Assembly: GCA_050942875.1 (NCBI GenBank)
Contig: JBMNOD010000019.1
Span: 1-46,164 of the forward strand
DNA length: 46,164 bases
DNA from: JAAZAI01 sp050942875
Lineage (GTDB): Bacteria > Verrucomicrobiota > Kiritimatiellia > RFP12 > UBA3636
Reading direction: 5' to 3'
Shown here: piece by piece, positions 8,536 through 15,881 of the stretch
Layout: every line of letters starts with the position of its first letter
Position numbering within the stretch: the first letter of the stretch is position 1
Position numbers and translations under genes: made by a program
The notes under the pieces: model-generated
What the model was told of the DNA's origin: nothing
Database searches by the model: none
What the model saw: only the letters and a program-made list of their open reading frames with translations

Positions 8536-9441
8536 TCATTGATTTTGCGGACAGGCCACAGGCAAGGCGCCCACAAGCTGGCGGAACACGCGGCACGTGT
8601 CGGCAATCGACGCGCCGGAATAGACCCCGGTCACTTCGTTCTGGATGCACTTGAGGCGCGGCGCGGTCTTGAGCTTCGCCATGAGCGGCGGCCAGTCGAT
8701 TGCGCCGCGGCCAGGAAGCAAATGTTGATCCGAAAGGCCGTCGTTGTCGTGCAAATGGCAGGTCGTGATGTGGGGCAGCATCTTGTCCAGAATCGTCTCG
8801 TCGTAAGCCACCGGGCCAAAGCGCTTCCACGCCTGGACGGGGCTGGAATCCGGAGCGCCGCGATCGCGCGCCATCAGGTTGGCGTGCCCCGCATCGAAAC
8901 AGAGCCCGAGGTTCGGCGAGCGGAAATGGTCGATGATCGACAGCAGCTTTTCCGGCGTGTTCGTGGGGAACCAGATGTTCTCGATGGCGATCACCACGCC
9001 GAGGCGCTCGGCAACGGGCAGCAGCTCGTCGAGCGAGCGCAGAATGAACGCATGAAGCTCGTCAAGCGAGAAGGAGGCATACGACTCGGGCGTGTTGCCC
9101 ACATGCATCGTGATGCTGTCGACCCCCATCTCCGACGCCACGTCGAGCGCGAGCTTCTGGCGCATGATCATCGATCCGCGCATGCTCTCAATGGGCAGAT
9201 TGAGGTCTTCGAGCACGCCATAAGGCGCATGGGCGTCGACGAATTTCACCCCCGCGCTTTCGATGTTCCTGGATAAAATCTTGATGGCGCGCGGATTCCG
9301 GATCACCTCGCGAATGATCGAATCGGTCAGCACAAGGTTGCGCTCGCCGTTGGCAACGAACTCCGCCATGATGTAGGGGCGAAGCCTGTCGTTGGTCTGT
9401 TCGAAAGTAAAAAGATGAGTGAGAGGTGGTGTTTCAGGCAT
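8536..9441 (-). CDS. Sugar phosphate isomerase/epimerase-like TIM barrel protein
   Basis: A 301-residue xylose-isomerase-like (AP endonuclease 2 family) TIM barrel. Metal-site motifs appear in order: VDAHAPYG, DSITMHVGNTPES, VVIAIENIWFP, NLGLCFDAGHANLMARD, ITTCHLHDNDGLSDQHLLPGRGAIDW and a late CIQNEV. The family contains epimerases, isomerases and dehydratases of sugars and inositols; the exact substrate cannot be read. AAGGA lies 7 bases before the ATG. It sits 62 bases after the Hedgehog-like gene and 10 before the DUF1861-like gene on the same strand, so likely co-transcribed. Confidence 0.85.
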   Translation of the reverse strand: MPETPPLTHLFTFEQTNDRLRPYIMAEFVANGERNLVLTDSIIREVIRNPRAIKILSRNIESAGVKFVDAHAPYGVLEDLNLPIESMRGSMIMRQKLALDVASEMGVDSITMHVGNTPESYASFSLDELHAFILRSLDELLPVAERLGVVIAIENIWFPTNTPEKLLSIIDHFRSPNLGLCFDAGHANLMARDRGAPDSSPVQAWKRFGPVAYDETILDKMLPHITTCHLHDNDGLSDQHLLPGRGAIDWPPLMAKLKTAPRLKCIQNEVTGVYSGASIADTCRVFRQLVGALPVACPQNQ

Positions 9442-9503
9442 GTTGAATCCTTGCTTTCAATCGAAGAATGAGGGGGGCCACGCACGCCCGTGGCTTCAGG
9501 CGG

Positions 9504-10415
9504 TCATTTCGACCCACCCGACCGGGGCGAAGCATGGAGTTGCGTGCCGCCGGGGCGCACGGAAGCGGGCTTGCGCGCGCCGTCGGGGCGCACGGAGGCA
9601 GGCATGCGGGGGCCATCGGCGCGCACGGAGGCAGGCATGCGGGGGCCATCGGCGCGCACGGACGCATGGATGTGCGGGCCGGTGCCCCGGCTGTTTTCAT
9701 AATAAACCCAGTCGAAGCCCGCCTGCCAGGCCAGCTTCGCCAGTTCCTCGTAGGCCGCGATCTTCTCGAAGTGCGTCAGCTTCTCCCCGACGGGACGATC
9801 GACGGTGATGTCCAGCGCGCGGCCTTCCTTGTGAAGCGAACGATCCGCATGCGTCCCGCTGGCGCGATAGGCCTCCTGGACGCGGGGCTGCCAGCCGACG
9901 GCGCAAAGCAGGTTGACGAGGCGGCGGAAGGGGATTTCCATCGCCGCGTGCATCGAATGGTCGCATTCATCGTCCGACGTGCCATCGTGGTCGCTCTCCC
10001 ACCACACGCGGGGGTCGTCGACATAGACCAAGTCGCGCCCAGCCGAGAACGAGCCGTTGACGATCGAGCCGGATGCCTCGCCTTCGCCACAGCGCGGCCA
10101 CGTCGTGTCGCGCTTGAAGGTCTCGGGCGCCGGTCGAACGGGGTTCACCAAATCGAGCACGATTTCTTCGACTTCCGCTTCGGGCAGCTTCTCGAAATCG
10201 TCGTGGTCGCAACCGAGGCCGTTCAGGTAGATGCCAACGCCGACGCCGACGAGGAAAATGAAAATGGCAGGCAGACGGGCGATCATGAAGTCGCGAAACG
10301 AATGGCGCGGCTTCAGGTCGCCTTCAATGATGTCGGGCTTGTGACGCAGCCGTTTGGGAGACAACCCCCTGGCGCTGGAGCCGGGGTGTCGTCGATGGGG
10401 CCGTGGACGCATCAT
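9504..10415 (-). CDS. Membrane-anchored Hedgehog N-domain-like (M15-type zinc fold) protein
   Basis: A 303-residue protein with a basic cytoplasmic start, one membrane segment at about 46-66 (LPAIFIFLVGVGVGIYLNG) and an extracytoplasmic domain at about 105-255. That domain matches the Hedgehog signalling domain motif by motif: SLHKEGRALDIT (His195, Asp202), LAKLAWQAGFDWVYYE (Glu240) and HIHASVRA (His250). The zinc triad H-x6-D...H and the glutamate are all present. The fold is shared with D,D-peptidases such as VanX, so a cell-wall peptidase or wall-binding role is the likeliest inference. The C-terminus is four 11-residue repeats (A-S-V-R-x-D/G-G type) ending GGSK. ATG overlaps the proC stop (ATGA). 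No intein/Hog domain follows. Confidence 0.82.
   Translation of the reverse strand: MMRPRPHRRHPGSSARGLSPKRLRHKPDIIEGDLKPRHSFRDFMIARLPAIFIFLVGVGVGIYLNGLGCDHDDFEKLPEAEVEEIVLDLVNPVRPAPETFKRDTTWPRCGEGEASGSIVNGSFSAGRDLVYVDDPRVWWESDHDGTSDDECDHSMHAAMEIPFRRLVNLLCAVGWQPRVQEAYRASGTHADRSLHKEGRALDITVDRPVGEKLTHFEKIAAYEELAKLAWQAGFDWVYYENSRGTGPHIHASVRADGPRMPASVRADGPRMPASVRPDGARKPASVRPGGTQLHASPRSGGSK
9540..9668. repeat. 33-bp tandem repeats coding 11-residue units
   Basis: GCGCACGGA recurs at 9555, 9588, 9621 and 9654, an exact 33-base period. The two central copies are nearly identical. In the minus-strand gene they encode the unit SVRADGPRMPA and variants, so the repeat keeps frame. Confidence 0.85.
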
Positions 10416-11248
10416 GGCAGCTCGCTCAATTCCCGGCTGCGTCGCGCCGCCGCCGCGATCGCGCGCTTCATCGTGCCTTGCAGCGCCGACTTTTCAAGCA
10501 CGGCCAGCCCCGCCGCCGTCGTGCCCTTGGCCGACGTCACGGAGCGGATGAAGTCCGCCACGCCCGTCCCGCCGCCGGCAAGCACCGTGGCCGTGCCGAG
10601 CATCGTCTGGATCGCCATCGTCCGCGCCTGGGGCTCCTCGAGCCCGACGGCCACGCCGCCATCGATCATCGCCTGGAGCGCGTACGCGATGAACGCCGGC
10701 CCCGAACCGCCGAGCGCCGTCACGGCGTCCATCCGCTCCTCGGGCACCTGGATCGCCACGCCCGTGCAGGACAGCAGCTTTTCAACGAGCTTCACGTCGC
10801 GGACGCGCGCACGGCTGCCGCCGCAGAAGCCCGACACGCCCTGCCCGACCGACACCGCGAGGTTCGGCATCACCCGGACGACGCGCGACCCCGGCAGGCG
10901 CTCCTCAAGCCACGCCAGCCGACGCCCCGCCGCGATCGAAACGAACAGCGGCTCCGCGAGCGCGTCCGCAGGGAGCGCCGCCAGCGCGGCGGCCATGTCC
11001 TGGGGCTTGACCGCGAGGAAAACGACGTCGCTTTCGCGGACGACCGCCTCGGCCGTCGCGCCGCGCACGCGCAGCGACCGCTCAAGCTGGGCGACCCGAT
11101 CCGCAAAGGCGTCGCACACGAGCGCCTTCGCCGGGCGCGTCATCTTCGCCGCGAGCAGCGCTTCCAGGATCGCGCCGCCCATCTTGCCACAGCCGATGAA
11201 ACCGACCCGAAGCGGCTCGGCGGACTTCTTGACATTGCACTTTTTCAT
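10412..11248 (-). CDS. proC: Pyrroline-5-carboxylate reductase ProC
   Basis: Last step of proline synthesis: NAD(P)H-dependent reduction of pyrroline-5-carboxylate. The 278-residue protein shows the Rossmann motif VGFIGCGKMGGAILEALL near residue 15, VVFLAVKPQDM, VRVMPNLAVSVGQG, DAVTALGGSGPAFIAY and the C-terminal signature DFIRSVTSAKGTTAAGLAVLE. The ATG at 11248 shares a base with the stop of the upstream gene (TGATG), and the stop overlaps the ATG of the Hedgehog-like gene, so the three are translationally coupled. A longer frame to 11374 exists but only as a read-through of the upstream gene. Confidence 0.95.
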   Translation of the reverse strand: MKKCNVKKSAEPLRVGFIGCGKMGGAILEALLAAKMTRPAKALVCDAFADRVAQLERSLRVRGATAEAVVRESDVVFLAVKPQDMAAALAALPADALAEPLFVSIAAGRRLAWLEERLPGSRVVRVMPNLAVSVGQGVSGFCGGSRARVRDVKLVEKLLSCTGVAIQVPEERMDAVTALGGSGPAFIAYALQAMIDGGVAVGLEEPQARTMAIQTMLGTATVLAGGGTGVADFIRSVTSAKGTTAAGLAVLEKSALQGTMKRAIAAAARRSRELSELP

Positions 11249-11763
11249 CAGTACCCCCGAGCGGACAGCGCGTCCCTGAGCTTGATCTGGAACTGGCGGA
11301 GATCCTCGTTCGACGGACGATAGCCCGCCTCCTCGGGATCCAGCGCAAAGCGTCCGTCGTTCGTAAGCCCCCAATCGGCCTGGACGCCGTCGGAGAAGAC
11401 GACCGTGCCCGTGAGCGCAAAGCCCGGGCGCGCCAGCGGACTGATTTCCACCGAGACATCGCCCGGCGCATCCGGCGACGCATTCGGATCATCCGCGGCA
11501 TCCGCGCCACCGGCCTCGTCTTCGAAGACCCCGTCGTCGTCGCCATCGACGCCGCCTTCCGGGGCGGCCGGCTTCGGCTCCGCGGCCTTCGGCTCGGGCT
11601 TGTCCTGAAGCTGCGCCTGAAGGTCGATGACAAGGAATCGCGTATCCATGTAGCTCAGGCGAATGCCAAATTCCTCCGCCAGGCGCGACTGAATCTCGGA
11701 GAGGCTGCCCCCTTCGGCTGCCCAGCGCTTGACGGCGTCCTGCTGTTCCTGTGTTAAATTCAT
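11248..11763 (-). CDS. Small acidic protein of unknown function
   Basis: A 171-residue protein I cannot assign to a named family. Residues 1-55 look helical (MNLTQEQQDAVKRWAAEGGSLSEIQSRLAEEFGIRLSYMDTRFLVIDL), like a small helix-turn-helix-type module. Residues about 56-105 are a disordered Pro/Ala/Glu/Asp-rich linker, and 108-171 form a compact beta-rich tail (FALTGTVVFSDGVQADWGLTNDGRFALDPEEAGYRPSNEDLRQFQ). AGGAGG precedes the ATG by 7 bases, which rejects the longer start at 11784. First gene of the proC operon. Confidence 0.8.
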   Translation of the reverse strand: MNLTQEQQDAVKRWAAEGGSLSEIQSRLAEEFGIRLSYMDTRFLVIDLQAQLQDKPEPKAAEPKPAAPEGGVDGDDDGVFEDEAGGADAADDPNASPDAPGDVSVEISPLARPGFALTGTVVFSDGVQADWGLTNDGRFALDPEEAGYRPSNEDLRQFQIKLRDALSARGY

Positions 11764-12496
11764 GAAAAAACCTCCTAAAAACAATGTCAGGCAATGATAT
11801 CAAAAAATCCGCTTGATGACTACCCTCAATCGTTTTCCCCCTGGAATCGGTCAGTCGAAGAGGTCGGGCAACCTTCAGCCATGAATTGGCTAGACCGATT
11901 ACCAGTCGCTAGTCGTTAGTGGCTAGTGGTTTACGACAAAGATCGCGACAAAGGCTTTTAGCTCCCACGAATCTCCGCCAAGCAGAGGGGAATGTTGTCG
12001 GCCTGCGGCCGTCGCTAATCGCTCAACATTCCCCCTGCGCAAGGGCGAGAGCAAGTGTGGGAGCAAGAAAGGGAGAGAGTGTGGGAGTGGGTGTAATGAG
12101 AGCAAGTGTGGGAGCAGGAAAGAGAGTGAGTGTGAGAGTAAATGTGTGCTTCGCACAGGGCAGACGCAAACCAGCGGCAAAAAAAGCGCGAAGCTCGCCT
12201 TCCGGTTTGTTTCGCATCCTTGCTCCCCCACTTGCTCCCACCCTTAGTCAAATACACTTACTCCTGCCTACCCTTGCTCCCATTCTTACTTCTGCCGCGA
12301 AGCGGCTTCCATCCCAGCAGGAAAGGCTTGTTCAAATTACGAATTACAAGCGACTAGCCCCTAGCGACTAGCGACTCCATCGGGCAGGCGGCGGGGCGGG
12401 TTCAAGGCTGGATGGCAAGCGTTCCGAGGTCTACCCCCGGCGACTGACCGATTACTTTCCCCTGGAACAGGACTGCCCCGGGGCAGGGGTTGGGGA
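11764..12496. repeat. Gene-free spacer with short dispersed and near-tandem repeats
   Basis: No supported gene. Contents: a CTAG tract (11903-11930), GACAAAG repeats (11935-11953), a purine/GT-rich tract at 12043-12150 in which GAGAGCAAGTGTGGGAGCA recurs at 12047 and 12098, and a second CTAG tract (12350-12375). The short open frames here are low-complexity read-through of these repeats. Confidence 0.55.
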
Positions 12497-13747
12497 TTAG
12501 GCTCGGAGCGTGGCGAGCGGAACAACGAAGACGCCGTCTTGACGCCGGTGGGCGAAGCCGTTTCCAGTTACCACGACAAGGGCCGATGGCGGGGGCGTCC
12601 TGTCGGAGTCGATTCGGCCGGCGAGCTTGAGGAGGTTCTCCGCCGCCATGTCGGAGGCGCCGGCCCCCAACTTGATTTCCGCCGCCATCCATGAGCCATC
12701 CGCATTCTCGATGATCGCATCGACTTCCAGCCCTGAGGAATCTCGGTAGTGGCGGACTTTCGCACCGAAGGTTTGCGAGTAGGTTCGCAAGTCTCGAATG
12801 ACAAGCGATTCGAACATCATGCCGAGGGTCTCCACATCGTCCACGAGCCTCCCTGCCGTAAGCCCGAGCGCCGCGCATGCGATGGAGGGGTCTGCAAAAT
12901 GCCACTTTGTCGCCGAGCGCAATGTCGCGCTCGAACGGATGTGGGCGTTCCATGCGGGCAGGTTTTCGACGATCATCAACCGTTCCAACGCATTGACGTA
13001 GTCTGCCGCCGTTTCCTCCTTGAAGGAATCGGTTCCGCCTCGAACGTCTGCCGCAAGCGAGCGAAGCGAAGCTTCTGTGGAGACGTTTCGCGCAATGGAC
13101 TGCATCAGCCGCCTGACTTTTTCCGGGTCGCGTCGCTTCTCGGAAACGCGACTGATGTCCACTTCGGCGGTCAACGACACGTAGTCGCTTGAAAATTCGG
13201 CTGCCTGGTCGAGGCTTTTGTCCAGCAACGAGGGCCAGCCGCCATAGATGATCCGCTCGGCAATCGTGTCGAGGCAACTCTCAACGGGCGCCGTCTGGAT
13301 GGCCGTCGCCTTGAAAAGGCTTTCCAGCCGAATCTCCCCGGAAGACCAGCCGCGTTCGTAGAGCGACATCGGCCGCATGCGCATGACGGAAAAGCGCCCT
13401 GCGCCGGAGTGCCGTTTTGTCTTTTCGTCCGGGTTTGCCGATCCTGTCAAGATGAACTGCCCCTCCGCCTTGCGGTCGTCGACTGCCCGACGAACGAAAT
13501 TCCAGAGTCGAGGGTATTCCTGCCACTCGTCGATGAGACGTGGGGTCTCTCCTTCAAGGACGAGGCGCGGGTCGAATTGCATGAGCGCCGCAACCTGATC
13601 GTCGGCATCCATGCGGATGTCGCTTGCGGCGGCTTGGAGCGCGGTTTCGGTCTTTCCGCAAGCTTTCGGCCCTGTGATTAAAACGGCTCCAGCATGGCCG
13701 AGACGACGCCGAAGCTCTTCGTCTGCATATCGTTTTACATAGCTCAT
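12497..13747 (-). CDS. DUF4143 AAA ATPase with C-terminal PD-(D/E)XK-like domain
   Basis: A 416-residue member of the AAA_14/DUF4143 family. Walker A is GPKACGKTETAL (residues 26-37), Walker B-like RLIDEWQEYPRLW, sensor-like FILTGSANPD, a winged-helix middle, then a C-terminal nuclease-fold region GLEVDAIIENADGSWMAAEIKLG with the D...ExK pattern. The family is widespread in gut anaerobes and archaea and its role is unknown; links to mobile or defence functions are guesses. The ATG at 13747 is chosen because MSYVKRYADEEL fits the family start. It lies exactly about 7 bases past a good -10, so the mRNA is probably leaderless. A 23-bp repeat array lies over the promoter. Confidence 0.88.
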   Translation of the reverse strand: MSYVKRYADEELRRRLGHAGAVLITGPKACGKTETALQAAASDIRMDADDQVAALMQFDPRLVLEGETPRLIDEWQEYPRLWNFVRRAVDDRKAEGQFILTGSANPDEKTKRHSGAGRFSVMRMRPMSLYERGWSSGEIRLESLFKATAIQTAPVESCLDTIAERIIYGGWPSLLDKSLDQAAEFSSDYVSLTAEVDISRVSEKRRDPEKVRRLMQSIARNVSTEASLRSLAADVRGGTDSFKEETAADYVNALERLMIVENLPAWNAHIRSSATLRSATKWHFADPSIACAALGLTAGRLVDDVETLGMMFESLVIRDLRTYSQTFGAKVRHYRDSSGLEVDAIIENADGSWMAAEIKLGAGASDMAAENLLKLAGRIDSDRTPPPSALVVVTGNGFAHRRQDGVFVVPLATLRA

Positions 13748-13753
13748 GCGACG

Positions 13754-13783
13754 ATTATAGCAAGTCAGGGGGATAAAAAGCAA
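13754..13783 (-). promoter_or_regulatory. Promoter of the DUF4143 ATPase gene
   Basis: Minus-strand TTGCTT (13783-13778) and TATAAT (13759-13754), 18 bases apart, with TGC before the -10. The predicted start site falls at or next to the A of the ATG at 13747, implying a leaderless mRNA. The first 23-bp repeat copy overlaps the -35 and spacer. Confidence 0.6.
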
Positions 13784-13881
13784 GCGTTTAGAGGGACGAA
13801 TATATTTTCTACAGGGGGATAAAAAAAGACATTGCAGAGGGATAAAAAGAGAGTTTACAAGGGGACAAAAAAAACAACTCC
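13767..13881. repeat. Five direct repeats with exact 23-bp period (iteron-like)
   Basis: Copies start at 13767, 13790, 13813, 13836 and 13859. Each begins with a conserved core close to AGGGGGATAAAAA followed by about 10 variable bases. Copy 2 is most diverged (AGAGGGACGAATA). Two helical turns per unit suit cooperative binding of a protein to one face of the DNA. The array covers the promoter of the DUF4143 gene and sits about 200 bp before the lipoprotein gene. Confidence 0.8.
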
Positions 13882-13941
13882 TTTACACCTCGCGAATCAA
13901 TGCCTTTGGGGAACAGGCTCCATGGTCCCCAAAAACCGCGA

Positions 13942-13971
13942 TTGCATCGCCATCTATCGACATGCTATACT
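13942..13971 (+). promoter_or_regulatory. Promoter of the small lipoprotein gene
   Basis: TTGCAT (13942-13947), 18 bases, TATACT (13966-13971) with TGC before the -10. About 113 bases ahead of the lipoprotein ATG. A hairpin TTTGGGGA/TCCCCAAA (13905-13933) lies just upstream. Confidence 0.45.
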
Positions 13972-14084
13972 TCACCGTGCGATCTCGGTGACACGGGGTC
14001 GCGGCTCCTTCGAGCTCCCGCCGACGGTCGGCGCGGGGCGCAGACGGCGCCAACACAACAAGACACAACAAAACAGGAGAAACC

Positions 14085-14264
14085 ATGAAAAAGTTTCTGG
14101 CCCTCATTGCGGCAACGGCTTTCGTCACCCTGCTGACGGGCTGCGGCTCGCTCCGCACCCCCAGCACCGGCGCCAACGCCAACAAGGTCTATTACAGCAC
14201 CTTCTTCGGCATCTCGATCGAAAGCGCCGTCTACGGCGACGGCCTCATCGTCGACAAGATGTAG
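14085..14264 (+). CDS. Small lipoprotein (59 residues)
   Basis: Codes for 59 residues beginning MKKFLALIAATAFVTLLTGCGSL. This is a lipoprotein signal with lipobox LLTGC, so cleavage before Cys19/20 and lipidation are expected, leaving about 40 mature residues (NKVYYSTFFGISIESAVYGDGLIVDKM). AGGAGA lies 5 bases before the ATG. No family recognised; the mature part resembles small PVC-group envelope lipoproteins only in a general way. It has its own promoter and stands alone. Confidence 0.8.
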   Translation: MKKFLALIAATAFVTLLTGCGSLRTPSTGANANKVYYSTFFGISIESAVYGDGLIVDKM

Positions 14265-14706
14265 GAATCACTCACCTCGCTGTCCGCCGTCGGCAAGCGC
14301 CATTTCGCTTGCCCCCGACTGACGACGGCTGAACTGGACACAGTGGACTTTGTGGACAGCAATCGATCGGCGGTGTCAAACCGCCGACGACGTCGCAGCC
14401 TGGGTGGCACAGGCCGCGAAACGAAGCGTGGAGCGTGAACACAGCGACCACGGTTCTGAAGCGTCCACAACGTCCACCAAGTTCACAACGTCCACCCCAT
14501 TTACCGCCCTCTACCCCGAATTTTCCACCCTGCGGCGCTTCGTTCGCCCAGCGTAGGCCGTGTCGGAGAATAGCCGCAAAAACTTTTTCGTACCTTTCGT
14601 GTTGCCTTGTCTGTGGATGACCTCCAACCTCGGAACACAGCATGCGACAAACACGGCGGTGAAACTTGAATCCGACAAGCCAATTTGCTAGACTTTGCGG
14701 AAAGCT
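14265..14706. other. Gene-free spacer with hairpin and GTCCAC repeats
   Basis: No supported gene. A perfect hairpin GGCAAGCG/CGCTTGCC with a 6-base loop (14292-14313) lies 28 bases after the lipoprotein stop and may end or protect its transcript, though no U-run follows. Further on are degenerate repeats of GTCCACAA/TTGTGGAC type (14335-14356 and 14462-14496). Confidence 0.5.
14666..14694 (+). promoter_or_regulatory. Promoter of the aldo/keto reductase gene
   Basis: TTGAAT (14666-14671), 17 bases, TAGACT (14689-14694), with TTTGC before the -10. The -10 ends only 12 bases before the ATG at 14707, so the leader would be about 5 bases. Confidence 0.45.
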
Positions 14707-15558
14707 ATGAAACAGATCAACAACTCTTCATTTACACTCGCCAACGGTGTCGCCATTCCTGCGATTGGATTTGGCACCTGGCAGATCAAAGACGGCCCGG
14801 AGGCGACCCAGGCCGTCGCGGACGCGCTGCGTGTTGGCTATCGCCATATCGACACCGCCGCCATCTACGGCAACGAGGCCTCCGTCGGCGCCGCCTTCCG
14901 CGAATCGGGGCTGCCGCGCGACGAGGTCTTCATCACCAGCAAGCTCTGGAACAGCGCCAAGACGTTCGACCAGGCAATGCAGGGGTTCGACGAGTCGATG
15001 GAAAGGCTCGGGCTCGACGTCCTCGACCTCTACCTGCTCCACTGGCCCGCCGTCGCGAAGAACGACCCGGACTGGGCGCGCTCCAACCGCGAGCGGTGGC
15101 GCGCGCTGGAACGGCTCTACAAGGACGGCCGCATCCGCGCCATCGGCGTGAGCAACTTCCTCCCCCACCATCTCCAGCCGCTGCTGGACGACGCCGACGT
15201 CGCGCCGATGGTCGACCAGCTCGAAATCCATCCGGGCTACGCGCAGGAGGAGGCCGTCGCGTTCTGCAAGGCCCACGACATCCTCCCGCAGGCGTGGAGC
15301 CCGCTGGCGTGCGGCAAGGCGCTCGACATCCCCGAGGTGAAGGCGATCGCCATCCGGCTCCGGCGCACCCCCGCGCAGGTCTGCATGCGCTGGTGCTTCC
15401 AGAACGGCGTCCTGCCGATCACCAAGACGACCCGCGTGGAACGCATGCTCGAAAACGCGGACATCTTCAACTTCACCCTGACGCCCAACGACCTGAACGC
15501 CATCGCCTCGCTGCCGCGCTGCGGCGCCTGCCTCGATCCGGACGAACGCAATTTTTGA
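14707..15558 (+). CDS. Aldo/keto reductase
   Basis: A 283-residue NADPH-dependent oxidoreductase of the aldo/keto reductase family (TIM barrel), reducing aldehydes or ketones. The catalytic tetrad is complete: Asp49 and Tyr54 in DTAAIYGN, Lys79 in ITSKLWN and His112 in LLHWP. Family signatures GIPAIGFGTWQ-like start, AIGVSNFLPHHL, VDQLEIHPGY and the cofactor-phosphate loop PITKTTRVERMLEN are present. ATG at 14707 is preferred; a TTG at 14695 lies inside the -10 region. Substrate unknown; the 2,5-diketogluconate reductase-like group is closest by appearance. Confidence 0.92.
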   Translation: MKQINNSSFTLANGVAIPAIGFGTWQIKDGPEATQAVADALRVGYRHIDTAAIYGNEASVGAAFRESGLPRDEVFITSKLWNSAKTFDQAMQGFDESMERLGLDVLDLYLLHWPAVAKNDPDWARSNRERWRALERLYKDGRIRAIGVSNFLPHHLQPLLDDADVAPMVDQLEIHPGYAQEEAVAFCKAHDILPQAWSPLACGKALDIPEVKAIAIRLRRTPAQVCMRWCFQNGVLPITKTTRVERMLENADIFNFTLTPNDLNAIASLPRCGACLDPDERNF

Positions 15559-15881
15559 CGCCACGCCTCCGCAGGCCGACAAAGCTCTCACGTCAAAGCT
15601 GATTTGAAACTTGAAATTTGAAACTTGAAATTCGAAACTTGAAATTCGAAATTTGACTCTTCGAGAACCCTGTTGTCAAACAGCCGCTTCTTATCGACAA
15701 AGCTCTCGACAAAGTTGCCCTGTGGAAACCCTAGCCGCTAGCCGCTAGCCGCTCCTTTCCGACAAAGCTCTCGACAAAGCTTCCCTTCGACCCAAATTTC
15801 AAACTTCAAACTTCCATTTAAACTCCTCACTCCTCTCTACGCTCTTCTCACTAAAACCAAACCCCTTCCCCTGACTCCCCC
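15559..15881. repeat. Gene-free spacer built of short repeats
   Basis: Holds a run alternating GAAACTTGAAATT and TCGAAATTTGA (15604-15656), GACAAAG pairs (15699-15714, 15761-15780), a CTAG tract (15731-15752), the opposite-strand AAATTTCAAACTTC run (15794-15816), and at 15820-15857 an inverted copy of a 38-base element found at 38250-38288. No gene. Confidence 0.6.

Noticed and set aside
12142..12357. Small frames in the 11.8-12.5 kb spacer as genes
   Set aside because: Low-complexity translation of repeats without ribosome sites or recognisable domains.
13767..13881. CRISPR-like reading of the 23-bp repeats
   Set aside because: The units have only about 10 variable bases after a 13-base core, too short for spacers, and no cas genes are near.
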